NCBI GenBank assembly: GCA_015680905.1
Contig: CM027382.1
Span: 18,201,501-18,265,500 of the forward strand
Source: Coptis chinensis
Taxonomy: Eukaryota; Streptophyta; Magnoliopsida; Ranunculales; Ranunculaceae
DNA length: 64,000 bases
Direction: 5' to 3'
Below the pieces are notes generated by a model. That model ran no database searches, was not told where the DNA came from, and saw only the letters and a program-made list of their open reading frames with translations. Shown here piece by piece: positions 1 to 12,927 of the stretch. Position 1 is the first letter of the stretch. The number at the start of each line of letters is the position of its first letter. The translations under genes and the position numbers were made by a program.

Positions 1-2556
1 CAACAAATAGTGATTTTATGGGAGATGGGTAGGGATTAGAGAGTGTACGAAGTGACCAGGCAAGTAACCATCGATTACTGCTTAAAAAAACCAGCTGACG
101 TTTCTCTGAAACCAGCTCTGAACTTAATTTTCTTACGCCAATGCCCATGGGACATGGGGTATATTGGACTATATATGCTAGAGTTAACTTGAAACGCACT
201 AATAGACAAAGTTACATTACAAATGTTTACCTCGGTTCAACAGCCCAACAGATCATGACAAATTGTCAAATTCAAACCCTTGGAAAGGAAGCTATTAACC
301 ACCGAAGGAGAGAAAATGCAGATTTGAGTAAATATTTTGTAATTGCTGGTAAATGGGACAATACTTTGGTGAATATGCAGTGATACAAGGAGGAAGGACT
401 GATATAACAAATGCACCATGTTTTTATGGCATTATGCAAGGACGCGGAACCTGGTATACTGAATGGTGCAGGTACTTAAGATTGCTTTCAGTGGTTTGTT
501 GCATTCCTTCAGTGCCTAACTGCCTATTACTCTAGAAATATACGATCTCTCACTTGGATGTGTGAATTTCTAATCTCAATAGAAATCAGCAGAAGCAAGT
601 ACAGCTTCTTATAAGTAATTCAAACTACATACTAAGATACACCCAAATCAAGATGAACATCTCGTGTTGTAGCAGACACCACAGGCCAAATGTAGCCTCA
701 CAAATCCACCGAGCAATCTGAAACTGCTATGAGAGAGGTCTGTTCTTCAATTCTCCTAATTTCCAGGTTTATCTGTTGGTGGTTGTCGGTTGAGGAAGAA
801 GAACTAACAAGCAGGTGTAAGGAATACTGTAGCATGTGCACCACGTATGGAAGTACTCTAATCAAGGAACAAAGCAGTGAGGCTGAAGTGAAGTCTAAGA
901 AAAGCACACTACACCAGATAATACACAAGGTCATCCAGTGGCTCGCAGTACATAATAGTATAATACACAGCAAGATCAAAGCTTTTGATGGAGGGTGATC
1001 AATAACAAAAAATAATGAATTAACTTCGTAATACTTTCATCAAAATTATTCTCTAGTTTACAATTCTTCCTAAGAGTATATTTGGAACCAATCCTCTAAT
1101 AATGGAAATTCCCACGACTATATGCTAATCTAACATAAACTTTTCTGATAAGTAGGTGTAGTAACCTTCATTATTTCTTTTATCCGACAAACTGATATCT
1201 TCGAACTGAATGCTAATAAGCACAAATCCGACATTCTATCAAAATCGAAGCATGACAACACAGGAATCTTGATGGTTAATAAGTGAATCCGAGGCCCCCT
1301 CTATGCTCTTTGGGTAAACCTCGACATCAACTGTTACACAAGCTACAACAGTAACCAACAAGAACCAGCTCAACTCGAAAGCCTGCCAAAACAAAACAAT
1401 GGAATTAATAGATGAATAATATTATAGAGAAATATTTTACCAAGCTATATCAGGGAAACCAAGGGCTATCAGAGGCTCTTTCTAATAACCCTTAGGATCA
1501 TATGTAAGATCCCTCACAATTCAGAGAATGGATGAAGTGTAAAAAACTTGGAGATCATTTCACGTTAAAGATTTACTGCACTAATGCATCATCATCACAT
1601 AGCTTACGCAAAAGATGCATCAAAATTTTGAGTACTTGTTTTTATATAAAAGACGAACATATTACGAGTTATAGATGTTCAAGGCAGTATGTTAGCATAT
1701 CAGTGCATCATCAATATTTCGACTACCTGTTTTTATATGAAAAACGAGTATATCACAAATTAGATGTACAAGGCAGTAAGTGTTAGCATATCAGAGACAA
1801 ACAGCATGCTGTCAATACGAATACTAAATTGAAGAGCTGTATCTTAATGAAAATAATACATTTACTAAAAAATGCTAATAAATGCCCATAATAGCTTCTA
1901 ACCTACTCTGTATATGACGAACTATTATGTAGATTTCCATTAGTGCACCTATCTTGAATTGCCTCTAATTACTTCCAATAAGATCTCATCTATGCATATT
2001 GCTAAAAGTTTTACTTCGCAAGAAATTTTCAGTATTCCATTTTTTTCAATCCGTAATTTTCAGTTTCCTATTCTAGCTTTCCTGTTCAACACCGATTACA
2101 TGGTAATATCGTTGACAATGCATGGTGTGTGCATATCTTCAGGTTATTACTGGGCTACTGGCTAACACATTCTTATATAGAAATCATGTGTAAAATCACA
2201 TTAAAACAATATGGAATGATGGTGCTCATCCAAACCCACAAGACCATTCAAAGGTAGCTAGCTACCACACCGATTTCAACTTCAAAGTTCAATCCAGCAC
2301 AAACATGTGAATGATGTCTACTCTAGAAACAGTAGATTCGGAAGAAAAAGCTTCTACAACTTCTTACACTTAATAGTTAAATTCTACACCTTCACAAGTC
2401 TAATACATTCAGATATGCATATTATATTCCCCGCAATGCTTCATCCTTGCCATGTCTCTACAAGGACGTACGGATTGAACCTTATATGGTAGGAATGACC
2501 GCAAATTCTCAACTATACACTTCTTGGGCATAGAACATTACCATTTTCATAGCAGA
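1..2556. other. Intergenic DNA downstream of the prolyl 4-hydroxylase gene
   Basis: No gene is recognised here. The stretch lies beyond the stop codon of the minus-strand P4H gene, so its right edge must hold that gene's 3' UTR. Short open frames on both strands have no recognisable domain. A 48-codon minus-strand open stretch at 1239-1382 follows a plausible splice acceptor, but no convincing partner exon was found. A short tandem duplication at 1617-1794 is the only repeat noted. Confidence 0.5.
1617..1794. repeat. Two-copy imperfect tandem duplication, unit about 88 bp
   Basis: Unit one (1617-1704) and unit two (1705-1794) share the same order of landmarks: a GCATCA start, a CTTGTTTTTATAT or CCTGTTTTTATAT core, then GATGT(T/A)CAAGGCAGTA and a TTAGCATATCAG end. 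Divergence between units shows it is not a recent event. No coding role is apparent. Confidence 0.75.
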
Positions 2557-5500
2557 TTAAACCTTATATTCACTGACATGTAACCACTTTGTCGATGACC
2601 ACTTGTTCCCTTGTATCACAGGACAACCACCTGGAATGAAGGCAGTATGAGTTTAGAAATAAAAAACTATTAAATGTCCAAAGAATCAAAGATATTCATC
2701 ATCTATAAGAACTTACTACTACAGATAGAACTTCTATTGCCAAATGCCTCCAACAGACAAACAATATGATGTGTATATAATGCAACACAACATGAGACGC
2801 CAATAATGGATAAGGAATAAATTTCTGTAGATTTACAGGTGGACAGCTGCTATATGCTTTTCGATGACTATATGATTAAGCAATCATTTATGCCACTTCA
2901 TTAAAGAAAGAGGAAAATATCTCTGTAGATCGAGAAATGAGATCTGATTTCTGCTACTAATGGACAGATAAATAAACAGCTTACCATGCAAACTGGATGG
3001 ATCAAGAGTGGCATCAGGCCTCATGCCCCAGAAAAGCAATGCATCTCCCATCTTTGGTTTGACAGATAGGCCTTTTTTACCACATTCTGATAATTCATTC
3101 CACCATGGTACGGAACTAAAGTTTCCTTTTGCTGATGGAAATACTGTCTCACCTCCTTCTTCAACATCAGAGCTGTGACAACAGCAAAACAAGAAAATGA
3201 AATCGAAGCATGCATATCATGAATTATAGTTCAGCATCAAAATCCAAAACATAGACAGAAATGGGAAAAAAATGTGAGACTTACAGATACATAAGAACAG
3301 TAGCTATCCGCTGACCACCATTCTTAGTGTTAAACTGATCGAGGAAGTAATCATAGTGAGGCTCATATTTTTGTCCAACTTCATAGTGCAGAATTTGAAG
3401 CCCTTCTCCATGCTCTGCACATTGTAAAGTTGGCTCAAACAACTGATATGCATTAAGAGAGAAGGAATCACCATAGAAACAACCATCCTTGTAAACTGTA
3501 ATGATTCCATACCTGCAGGAATGAAGGTGAAATCTGCTATTCTTTTCTCTATGTCCCGGATGATTTTATCTCTTCCTCTCTGGAGAAACGTACCAGAGCT
3601 TGTACGTACCCTACACAGAAATTCCACTATGAGTACCTTCGTAAAGGTAATGCCTTCTATCTTTTTATTTCGTAACCGGGAAAAAGGGAAGGGAGGAGGA
3701 ACACAGGGGAAAATAATAATTGTGCAAAAGAAAGATGGGAGATGTAAACCTGCTATCTTTGCTGCGACCTGTCTCACTGTCAACAACAGTTGACTTTTCC
3801 ATATGAGGCTTAGCAAGATTAATTAAGTAATCACATTCCTCCTTGGACTGTTCAAGAAGAAGCAATAGTAATTATTGTTTGACCATGCTCATCAACATCA
3901 TGTCCTTGAAAATCTAAGCACATTTACGATGCAAATGAAATTCCATCCATTCAGAAAGTAAGACCAGGATTCCAGAATGAAGTGAATACAGCCACATGAT
4001 ACCGTCTTTCAATTTTACCTCTATTTGTAGTGATGTTATTATAGGCTCATTGCAAGCTTTGCAGTTCAAACACTCCTTAGCAGGCATTATACAATGAAGC
4101 AAATACGTATTGAGAGATAGAACTATTGGCATACAGTATTCATAACAAAAAGTGCTAGACTACTAGTGTATAAGATGCTCGGTTACCATAATCGTCATTA
4201 GTATATTAAAGCATCTCCAACTGCTCCCTATAATGCTCTTCTCTGTTCCTGGGGAGCCAGTACATAAGTGTTCCTCAGCTGTTTCCTATCCCTATAGTTC
4301 CCACAATCTCATCCCTAACCCTACAGAAATGGATAGAGAAGTTGTGCTCAGGCAGGAAAAACAGGGCCGCCAGTCGTGTTTTTCAGTTGAGCGTGTTCTT
4401 TATCTCTTTCTGCAGTGAATAGAGCGCTCTCTTATACTCTTACTGCCAGAATGCACATTTTAGCGATTTCCGTACAGTCCATATCCCTATATGCGACTTA
4501 ATCTATATTTCTATACCCTGACATGACACCCTATTCCAACAGAACAATTGGGAGTTACAGATTTTAGGTGTATGAAACAGAACCGTAGAAAAAGAATTCG
4601 ACTTCCATCCAAATATGTGAACCCTGGAAAACTTGTCCATTATGCTCCCAAAACCAAATCCCTGCCTTTAAACAAAGTCAAAATTGCATACCAATTGTAT
4701 GACATGCGGGGTTATGGGGAGCCAGCCAATCATGTGTTGTAACTCTGGTGATTTTCTTGGAGAATCTGGTATCGTTTTCTGTTCTCTCTTGGAGTCTGGT
4801 TTATACCCAGTTACTCGACTTCTTACTGTACGCGCACATTCACTTTAAAGTCTCCGATTTTGGTTCATTTTGTTGGGCTATGCAGCAAGTGACTACAGCT
4901 GTCACTTTGACGGAGTATGGCAAGTCATTAGTACTATCAATGGCCTCCATTCTAAGTGGACAAAGCTACTCCAAGAATTTAAAGTGACCCCTTTTGATCA
5001 ATTTGTTGTCTACATGGATTTCCATTTTGTATGACATGCATCCCATATTTTCACTGAATTATACAGTAGTATAAACTGATAACAAGGTATTACGATTGCT
5101 TTGTTTTCGTTTTCTTATACTTTACCTTACATAGATGCAATTCTAGGTTACCTACTTCAACCTACTTTATACAAAAATATTAAATATGAAGTTGCAATTT
5201 TACCCATAATTTATAATTCAACCTGCTTTATAATTTACCCATTTCAAAAGTAAAATGTGTAACGTATTATAAGCTCATTGCAAACTTTACAGTTCAAACA
5301 CTCCTTAGCAGGTGTTGTAAAATGAAGCAGATAAGTATTGAGAGATGGTACTATTGGCATACGAAATAGATAACAATAGGGGCTAGACAGCCACTTTATG
5401 AAGTGCTATATTTCTATAGAGCATGATTGTCATTAGTATATTAGAGCATCTCCAATTGGTCCCTAGCGCTCTTCTATATTCCTTGGGAGCCAGAACATAA

Positions 5501-6737
5501 ATGTTCTCCAATTATTTCCTCTCTCTATAGTTCTCCAGTCTCATCCCTATCTCTACAGAAATGGATAGAGAGGCTGTGCTCAGGTAGTAAAGAAAGCGCT
5601 GCCCGTCATGATTTTTAGTTGAGTGTATTCTTTATCTCTTCCAAAGTAAACAGAGCACCTAGCACACTCTCTTACTGCAAGAGTACCTGGCATACCAATC
5701 CATCTACCCACAATCCCACATGCATCTTAATCTCTATCATTATACACTGACATGACACCCTATTCCAAGAGAACAACTGGGATATGCACATTTTACGCAA
5801 AGTCTGTAAGATTTTAATTTAGGCATACAATATATGACCCTAGAAATGGAATCCGACTTAAACCAAACTTAGGTCATCTTCCAAAAGACCAGAAGAATCC
5901 ATTCACAAAACTCGGCAAACTTCTCCATCATGCCCGCCTAAACCAAATCCCCAACCTTAAACAATGCCAAAACTGCATAGCAATTGTAAGTAGCCGATCA
6001 TATGTTGTCACTGCACTGTTTTCTAGGAGAAACTGGTCTAGTTTTCTGTTCTAAACTTGGACTCGGGGTTGTCTTCACTTACTCGACGTCTGTTCTCTTA
6101 AAAAGTAATCAGTCTTTGAGTTTGGTTCCTTTCATTGTGCTATGCACATATGACTAAAAATGTCAATTTGACAGAAAATAGCAAACTACTCAAAACATTT
6201 AGAGTGACCCCTTTCTATTACTTTGTGGCTAGATGAGCTCGCCTTCCATTGCGATTTTTTTTTCTTTTTCTTAATCTTTCCCTTATATGAATGCATTCTA
6301 GGCTACCTACTTTCTACATAATATTGCATGTCACCAATTTAAAAAAAAAAAAAAAACTCACAAGAAAATTATGGTAAACAAATGCTCTTGGCTCCCAAGA
6401 AAGAATCTCAGTCCACTGATCCCTCCTATTTTCTCCAACACCATCACCCCTGCAACAAAATAATAAGAAGCAAAAAATAACGAAGCCCAAGTCAAGAATT
6501 CAATAAAATAAATAAATAAAAAGCAAACCTTTGAACATTTTTATGAACAAAAGAAGCCAAATCAACAACAGCTTTCGCCCCATCATCGTCATTATTATTC
6601 ATTGGAATAGAAAGAATACCAAGTGCTAATAACATAAGAAGAACAAATGAAAGCATTAATAGCATTGCAAGAACAAGTGTAAACGTTGATGAAAATTTCC
6701 TTCCCAACATTCTCGAATGCCTTCCTCCTTTCGCCAT
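2557..6737 (-). CDS. Prolyl 4-hydroxylase, membrane-anchored plant type, seven exons
   Basis: Hydroxylates peptidyl proline in the ER/Golgi using 2-oxoglutarate, O2, Fe(II) and ascorbate; plant substrates include extensins and arabinogalactan proteins. Exons on the minus strand are 6737-6529, 6449-6362, 3847-3750, 3610-3513, 3414-3285, 3172-2985 and 2630-2557. They sum to 885 bp (294 residues plus stop), all with GT-AG introns and an unbroken frame. Residues ~1-15 are basic (MAKGGRHSR), followed by a hydrophobic signal anchor at ~18-45. The catalytic half shows AFVYHNFLSKEECDYLI, RTSSGTFL, EPHYDYF (HxD metal ligands), VEEGGETVFP, SLHGGCPV (third His ligand) and NKWSSTKW (2-oxoglutarate Lys). 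Length and order match Arabidopsis P4H proteins of the At5g66060 type. The start was chosen at MAKGG, not ten codons upstream, because it matches the family N-terminus. There is no C-terminal ShK domain. The gene looks intact; its one oddity is the 2.5-kb second intron. Confidence 0.95.
4040..6315. repeat. Imperfect tandem duplication (~1.2 kb unit) inside P4H intron 2
   Basis: Copy one runs about 4040-5160 and copy two about 5268-6315. Shared landmarks keep their order, for example CAGTTCAAACACTCCTTAGC at 4061 and 5289, GAGAGATxGxACTATTGGCATAC, an (A)GAGCATCTCCAA block, the ATGGATAGAGA block, and TAGG(T/C)TACCTACTT near the ends. Offsets drift from ~1228 to ~1153 bp because of indels. The whole duplication lies between exons 2 and 3 and accounts for most of the intron length. 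The GAGCATCTCCAA block resembles the edge of common plant MITEs, but no matching inverted end was found. Confidence 0.8.
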
Positions 6738-7351
6738 TTTCGATTTGAGGAAAGGCCAAGTAATCAATTTGAGGAGAGGCCTGGAAATTGAGAATTTGGT
6801 TTTGGGATCTGATTGGGTGTTTTTTTAATTGCCTTTTAACCAAAGAAGTTGACGGAGAAGACTGGTAGGGGTGAAATGACGATATTGCCACTGATTAGTG
6901 ATTGTAGCAGGTCGGTCAGTTGGCGGGTAGTTTTGTCAGTTTAATGTGTTGTCTGGTTTCTGGCTACATTGATTGAGGTCCTTGTCCTTACCACTTTGGC
7001 CCAATGTTTTGCTCATACAACGTGGTCTCAATGTCCTGCAATCTATAATTTTGACGCGTCATTTAGTCTAGCTGTCATTGCACGAGGACAAGTGTGAATT
7101 GGATTTCAGTGAATTGTGTAATTTTCAAACTAACGCCGATCTCAACATTTATTATGGTTCACTGAAGTGTTTCATTTCAGCGGATGCATCGATAGTCCTC
7201 TAGAAGGCACACGTATCTGACACCAACATGCCCCGACTCGCGTACGACATTGGGACGCATTGGGGGACACTTGTTAAGGGTTTTTTTTTTTTATGTGAAT
7301 AAATATTTTAAAAATAAACATGATCTGAAGGGAGGAGAAGAGCAAGATTGG
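6738..7351. other. Upstream region of P4H (promoter and 5' leader expected)
   Basis: This 0.6-kb gap lies between the P4H start codon and the left LTR of the Tat element, so any proximal P4H promoter and 5' UTR must be here, read on the minus strand. No promoter element could be assigned with confidence. The retroelement sits about 610 bp upstream of the start codon. Confidence 0.4.
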
Positions 7352-7811
7352 TGTAGAGGTGTGATCTTAAGGGTTTACGACTTGATGTTGTGGATGGTTG
7401 GAAATGGCTGCACTCTTTTTTGGGACAAGAGTTGCTTATGTATCAAGTTCTTTGGGTAAACTTGAATCAAGTCTTACGTAGTTCATCTCTCTCTACTTAT
7501 AGATGTTTGAGTTGACCTTCCTTATTTGTTTCAGGCCGTTGTCAAGTGTAAATATATATTTTGTACTATCTTGATGATTCGTCATTACTCCTGATGTTAC
7601 AAAGTAAATGTCTTCTTGATTGGTGCGTTGACTGAGCTTCAAGATCGCGGTAGATCATTTGCTTCCATATATGGATGTATCTCATGTTTGGGACGACCTA
7701 AGTCTGGGTCATTGTTACGTCATGATGGCTTGGTACGAGCTGGTGATGTATGACCTGGTGTGTGGACACGTGTGTTGTAGTGATATGAATGTAGAACGAA
7801 GGGTACTTACA
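7352..7811 (-). repeat. 3' LTR of the Tat element (460 bp)
   Basis: Begins TGTAGAGGTGTGAT and ends GGGTACTTACA on the plus strand, so it has TG...CA ends in either orientation. It aligns along its full length with 20088-20546. Confidence 0.93.
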
Positions 7812-8201
7812 CAACCCTTTTATTTTATTTGTTCTTTGGACAGCTGTGGTGTGAGAAGAAAAGACAAAGTAAAACTTTTAAACACGTGTCATACAGTTAG
7901 TTCGTTTGAATGATTTTGGAAAATGTGCGGGAACTGTTAGAGTTGGTCCATGGGCCCAAAATTGTTGCGGTTTGTGGGCGAGGTTATGATTACGTTTGGG
8001 GAACGCAAAACGTTTTGTCTGTTTTCGAGATTTGTGCAGCTGAAGGGTTTTTGCGTGTGAAGGTTTCTCATTTCTCATTCTATCAACACAAGTGAAAAAA
8101 AAGCAGTGAGAAAGAAAACAAAAAACTCTTCATCTTTTTGTATTCAAGTGTGTTATTTCAACCTAAAAATTTGATCTTTTTATTTCCTTTTTGTTTTGTA
8201 A

Positions 8202-10284
8202 TGTCTATGACTAGTGATAGTTTGAGTGAGAAAGTTGAATTGGATCAGTGGAGAGAGAGAATTGTGAGTGATGAAGATTGTGGTGTTATTAGGGCTCGAA
8301 GTGGAGGTGAGGCTTAATCATCTTCCTCGCTGGAGACAATGGCTAAGGAGGCGGGGCTTAGGTCGATCGGTAGGTTGTACTGCTGCTTTGAGGGAGGAAT
8401 TTGGTTGGATAGACTCCAACCTAACTGTCTACGACCTGGGTAGAGAGAGGAATATGTTTGGAAAGGATTACGTTCCTCGGGATGGGGGTGTTGTGGTTTG
8501 CTATGGCTAGTTAAAGGCTGGGCTGAGGTTGTCATTCTCCCAGCTTACTGTGGAGGTTTTGAATTTTTATGGAAAATCTCATTGTCAGTTCATTGGGAAT
8601 AGTTGGAAGGTTTTCCATGTGTTAGATTTGTTGAATAAGAAAGGTTATAACATCTATTTATCAGATGTGCTAGAGCATTTCTCTGGAAGAGATTGTCTGC
8701 AATGAACTTTAGTTTGCAGGTTGTGAAGGAAGAATTTGTTGTGATTGTGGGGGTAAGTAAGGAGGATTGGGAGCGTAGGCCCTTATTGGTTGTTGGTAAT
8801 TATAGTCCTGCTGACTGGGAGTTGGATAATCGCACTATAAAGTGGGATGGTAGGTCGTTATGTTATAAGTCGTATTGTATGTATGGTAGTTGATATCTTT
8901 AACGTTTTGACCACTTTATTTTGTTTTTGTAGAGGGTGCTATTCGTGGGTGTATGAGTGTCGGGGTTATAGAAAAGTTTGCTTGTTTGAGTTGGGAAGAG
9001 AAACGAGCTGTCTTGGGGGAGGTTGCACATTACTTCAAGAAGTGTGGAGGAGAGAAGATCAACTGGAAGAAGGTGGAACAAAATAAAAGTGCTCGCAAGC
9101 TTGTGTTTGATATCTCTGATTCTAGCTCAGATACTGGGATGGAGAGAGAGAATCAAAGGAGAGCACCTATTTTTGAAGTGAGAACGGCTGGAGGAGCTGC
9201 TGATAGCCGTTCTACTTTTAAACGACCTGAGGGGGGTGACGGTGACCGGGCTAGTCGTGTTGGTGGGAGTGTCGGGGGAGGTGGTTATGCTCCTGCTCTC
9301 TTCCAAAGGCCTCAGCTGAAGAGGCGTTCTAAAGTGGTTGAGCCTGAGGGGTGAAGAGGACCCGAACTGAGTCCGAGGAACGACCTGGTATGGTGGAAGG
9401 TCGTACTTCTTTAGGTCGGGCTCCTTTGAAGAGGATGAATCTGAAGGAGTTGGCTGTTGATGTGGGGGTGGTTGATGCCCAGGGTAAGAAGAAGGTTAGT
9501 GAGACTAAGCCAGCTGTCCAGAAGTGCAAAGGGTCGGGGAGTGCGGCCCCAAGTGACAAGAGTGGTGATTCTGATGTTCTGGATAGAACGGTCACCTACT
9601 ACAACCCCGTGAGTGGGTTAACAAAGCTAGTGAATAACAAGGACTGCACCTTCAAGTCTTCACTAGTTGCGAATGGGCTGCTGGAGAGCATTGCCTTGGA
9701 TGGTGATAGGCACCAGCTGGAGACTGAGAACTTTTTGGAGGTGATCCTGAAAGATATGGATCGCTCCATCTGCTTGGTAAGTGTTCTTCTGATCCGATAT
9801 TTTGTTTTGTGCTTTGATATATTACTTTTTTGACTTTTCATTGTTGGTTGTCAGGTCTTGGCCATGTACAGGAAGTTGAGGGAGATGACAACTATCTCCG
9901 ACTTGTACAAGAAGGAGCTAAAAGTTGTCAAATAGGCCTATGACAAGCTGCTGGTTGTACAAGAAGTGGAGCAGGTTGAAGTGGGGGGGGGGGGCTCAGG
10001 TCGGGGAGTTGGCTGGTAGGGTTGCCTTGTTGCAACCGTCTCTTGACGCTTCCAGTGTGAAGGTCGGGCATTGGGTTGCTGAGTGCAAAAATACGCAGGC
10101 CATTGCTGAGCGAGCTCAGAATGAATACAATGACCTGGTCGATGTGGTAGAGAGTGGTGATGTCTATGTTATGGTGGATGATTACATGGAGCTAGAACGT
10201 AAGTACAAAACTCTCAAGAGATCGGTTGAAAGTGGGGCTGCAACAGTAACTGTAGAAAGTACTATTACAGATGCTAGTAGATGA
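8202..10284 (+). other. Antisense reading-frame region of the Tat element
   Basis: Between integrase and the 3' LTR the coding signal switches to the plus strand, opposite to gag-pol. Several long open stretches (longest near 8953-9354, 9351-9833 and 9925-10284) encode charged, Gly- and Lys-rich, low-complexity protein with runs such as VFDISDSSSDTGMERENQRR and a coiled-coil-like end. A candidate GT-AG boundary pair near 9777-9854 suggests an intron. Antisense extra ORFs in this position are known for Tat-lineage elements such as Retand. No domain was recognised. The region is decayed along with the rest of the element. Confidence 0.6.
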
Positions 10285-11653
10285 TCTGATCTACCAGCTG
10301 ACCTGGGTGCTACTCCTGCTGCTCAACCCACTGAAGATGCTGCCACCGAAGTGCTGAATGCAACTGGTGATCCGACTAGTAGTTTTGTTGGTGAAGAGGG
10401 CTGCCAATTGGACTCCTTGAATGTGGAGAATCTTCCTTGCGTCAGCTGATTGTGCTCTTTTTGTAATGGATGAAGTGTTTGAACAATATTTTCTTTTTGT
10501 TGTTGACATGATATTTTTATTTTTTATGAGGATGCTGAGGTTGTTTTCTCAGGATAACCTGGGGGCCTCTAGCATCTAACCAAATTTGTAAGAAGAAAAA
10601 AAAAATATTTAAATTACTTACTTGTTTTGAATTGGAATTGTCTTTGATTTTTGCATGTATGTGATTGCTTCGATTGTTTTTTGATTTGTTATTTGACGAC
10701 CTGTGCTGCATAGTAGTAGGCTTGACGACTTGATAGATGCGTGTAGGTCATAAGTGTCTGTATACGACCTGATAGAAGCACGTAGTTGGCACCTAGGTTT
10801 CCTTGCGTCTTTAGGTGTGTGTATTAATTGAGTGGTTCCTTTTTAGGGGAACTTCTTATTGATTTTGGACTTTATAATTAGTCTTTGAGTGGTAATTATA
10901 GTTGAGTCAAACTTAACCATCTCAAAGGCCTTAAGTTGACTTGTAGTCCTTTTGGGGGTACTTTGGATTGTATTTGACTGATAATTAGCCTTTGTATGAC
11001 AATTATAGTTGAACCGTTATTAATAATGGCGCTGGTGTTAAGTTGATTTGCGGTCTTTTTGGGGGACCGTGGATTGAAGTTGACTGATAATTAACCACTG
11101 TGTGGTAATTATAGTTGAGTTGTGCTCAACTCTGGCATTGGTGTTAGGTCGGCTATTTTAATACCTTAGATCGGGCATCGATTGCAAGATGCGTGGTACT
11201 CATGTAATGCAAAGATAACATATATACGCGAAATGTTGATGAAATTTTATTCAACTGATTGATACATCTGGATATAGCTTATTGGTAAAAATGCTTTAGT
11301 AGAGCTGTATTCCAAGGTCGGGGAAACACATCACCGAGTTGAGTTTTGATCCAGTACGCTCCATTGCCAATGACTTTGTGAACTATGTATGGGCCTTTCC
11401 AAGTTGGGTAAAGCTTGGCTGGTGCTAAGGTCTTTTTGAGGACCAAGTCTCCAGCTTGAAAAGATCTTGGGACGACCTTCTTGTTGTAAGATCGTTGGAT
11501 TGTTTAGTGATACCGAGCTAGGGATATTGTAGTTGTTTCCCTTTGTTCTTCTAGGAGGTCGACTTCTTTGGCTAAGATATTGTTATTTTCTCCTGATTCG
11601 ACGATGTCAGAACGTGTGGTTGTGAATATAAGCTCAGATTGTATGGACTGCTT

Positions 11654-12465
11654 CTATTCCGAAGCAAAGTGTGAAAGGAGACTCGTTAGTACTGACTCAA
11701 GTTGTTGTTCTGTATGCCCATAAGATGTTCTCGAGTTATTCTGGCCATTGACTTTTCTTGCTCTCAAACTTTTTTTGGAGATTTTCTTTGATGGATTTGT
11801 TTGTGGCCTCTGCTTGGCCATTGTTTTGTGCATATCTAGGTATAGAAAATGCTTGAGTGATGCGCAATTTTTGCAAGAAAGCTTTGACTTGTGTGCCAAC
11901 AAATTGGGTTCCGTTGTCCATAATGAGGGTGTGGGGTAGACCAAATCTTGTGATGATATTGGTCCATATGAAGTTGATGACATGAACAAGTGGGATTGCC
12001 TCAACCCATTTGGTGAAGTAATCTGTGGCTGCCAGGACGTATTTGAGTCCTGTTTTATTTTGTGGGATGTCCTATGATGTCTAGCCACCACATATGAAAA
12101 GGCCAGGGGCTAGCTATGTTGATAAACTCCTGTGCTGGAGTTAGGTGGTTGTGGCCAAATGTTTGACATTGGTGGCATTTGAGAACATACGTCTTTGCCT
12201 CGATGTGCATGCCTGGCCAGTAATACCATTGGGCGATTGCTTTATGAGCCAGAGATTTTGCTCCTGCATGGTTGTCACATTCGCCTTTGTAAATTTCGTC
12301 AAAGATGAGTTGGCCTTCGCGTGGAGTTATGCACTTTAGGTGGGGTCTTCCTGCGGATTTACGGAACAATCGTTCGTTAATCACGGTGTATATGGGAGCT
12401 CGAAATTGTATGGCACGAGCCTTCTTTGCCTCTGCTGCCAGCTCGCCATGTAAGATAAATTTCAT
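11654..12465 (-). pseudogene. Integrase region of the Tat element (fossil)
   Basis: Minus-strand open stretches show the zinc-finger part (KCHQCQTFGHNH), the start of the catalytic core (PFHMWWLDIIG) and the MDNGTQFVG block, followed by an NNGQAEATNKSIK block typical of Ty3/gypsy integrases. It lies downstream of the second RNase H, in the order expected for Ty3/gypsy elements. It is part of the decayed element. Confidence 0.88.
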
Positions 12466-12705
12466 AAATGGGCCTATCCAAAATTGATTGATGTCTTCGA
12501 CAAATGAGGGCTGGAAGTTCGTGAGATTGTTGACACTTTCTTGTTGGTAGGCGGGCCTCTCTAGGATGTCAATATAAACAATGTTAGAACATGCATCTTA
12601 GGTTTTTTAGGCTAAGAAAGTCAGGCTGTCTGCATGTATGTTATCCTCTCTGGGAATGTGTTCCAAAGAAAATGTTATGAACGAGCTGATGATCTCATTG
12701 ACGAC

Positions 12706-12927
12706 CTAAACGTACTTGGCTAAGTTTGCTCCATTTGTTACATACTCTTTCATAATCTGTTTGACGATTAGTTGGGAGTCACTGTAAGCTTTGAGATTTC
12801 GAGCTTGTAATGTTTGTGCCATGCGGAGGCTTGTGATTAACGCTTCATATTCCACTTCGTTGTTGGATGTTGCGAAATCGATTTTGATTGACTTTTGTAG
12901 TTGGGTTCCTTTTGGTGGAGTTAACAC
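12706..12927 (-). pseudogene. Second (archaeal-type) RNase H region of the Tat element (fossil)
   Basis: The open stretch contains SNNEVEYEALITSLRMAQ and LKAYSDSQLIVKQIM, the pattern of the extra RNase H that Tat elements carry between the ordinary RNase H and integrase. The ordinary RNase H lies on the other side of the nested solo LTR (16626-16862). Two RNase H regions are a clade marker for Tat. Confidence 0.8.

Noticed and set aside
1239-1382. Minus-strand open stretch of 48 codons after a good acceptor, membrane-protein-like (AFELSWFLLVTVVACV)
   Set aside because: No in-phase upstream exon was found; the nearest candidate would need an intron of only ~58 bp and the wrong phase. Composition alone is not enough to call a gene.
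11748-12487. Plus-strand open frames opposite integrase
   Set aside because: They are shadows of the minus-strand integrase region and show no domain of their own.
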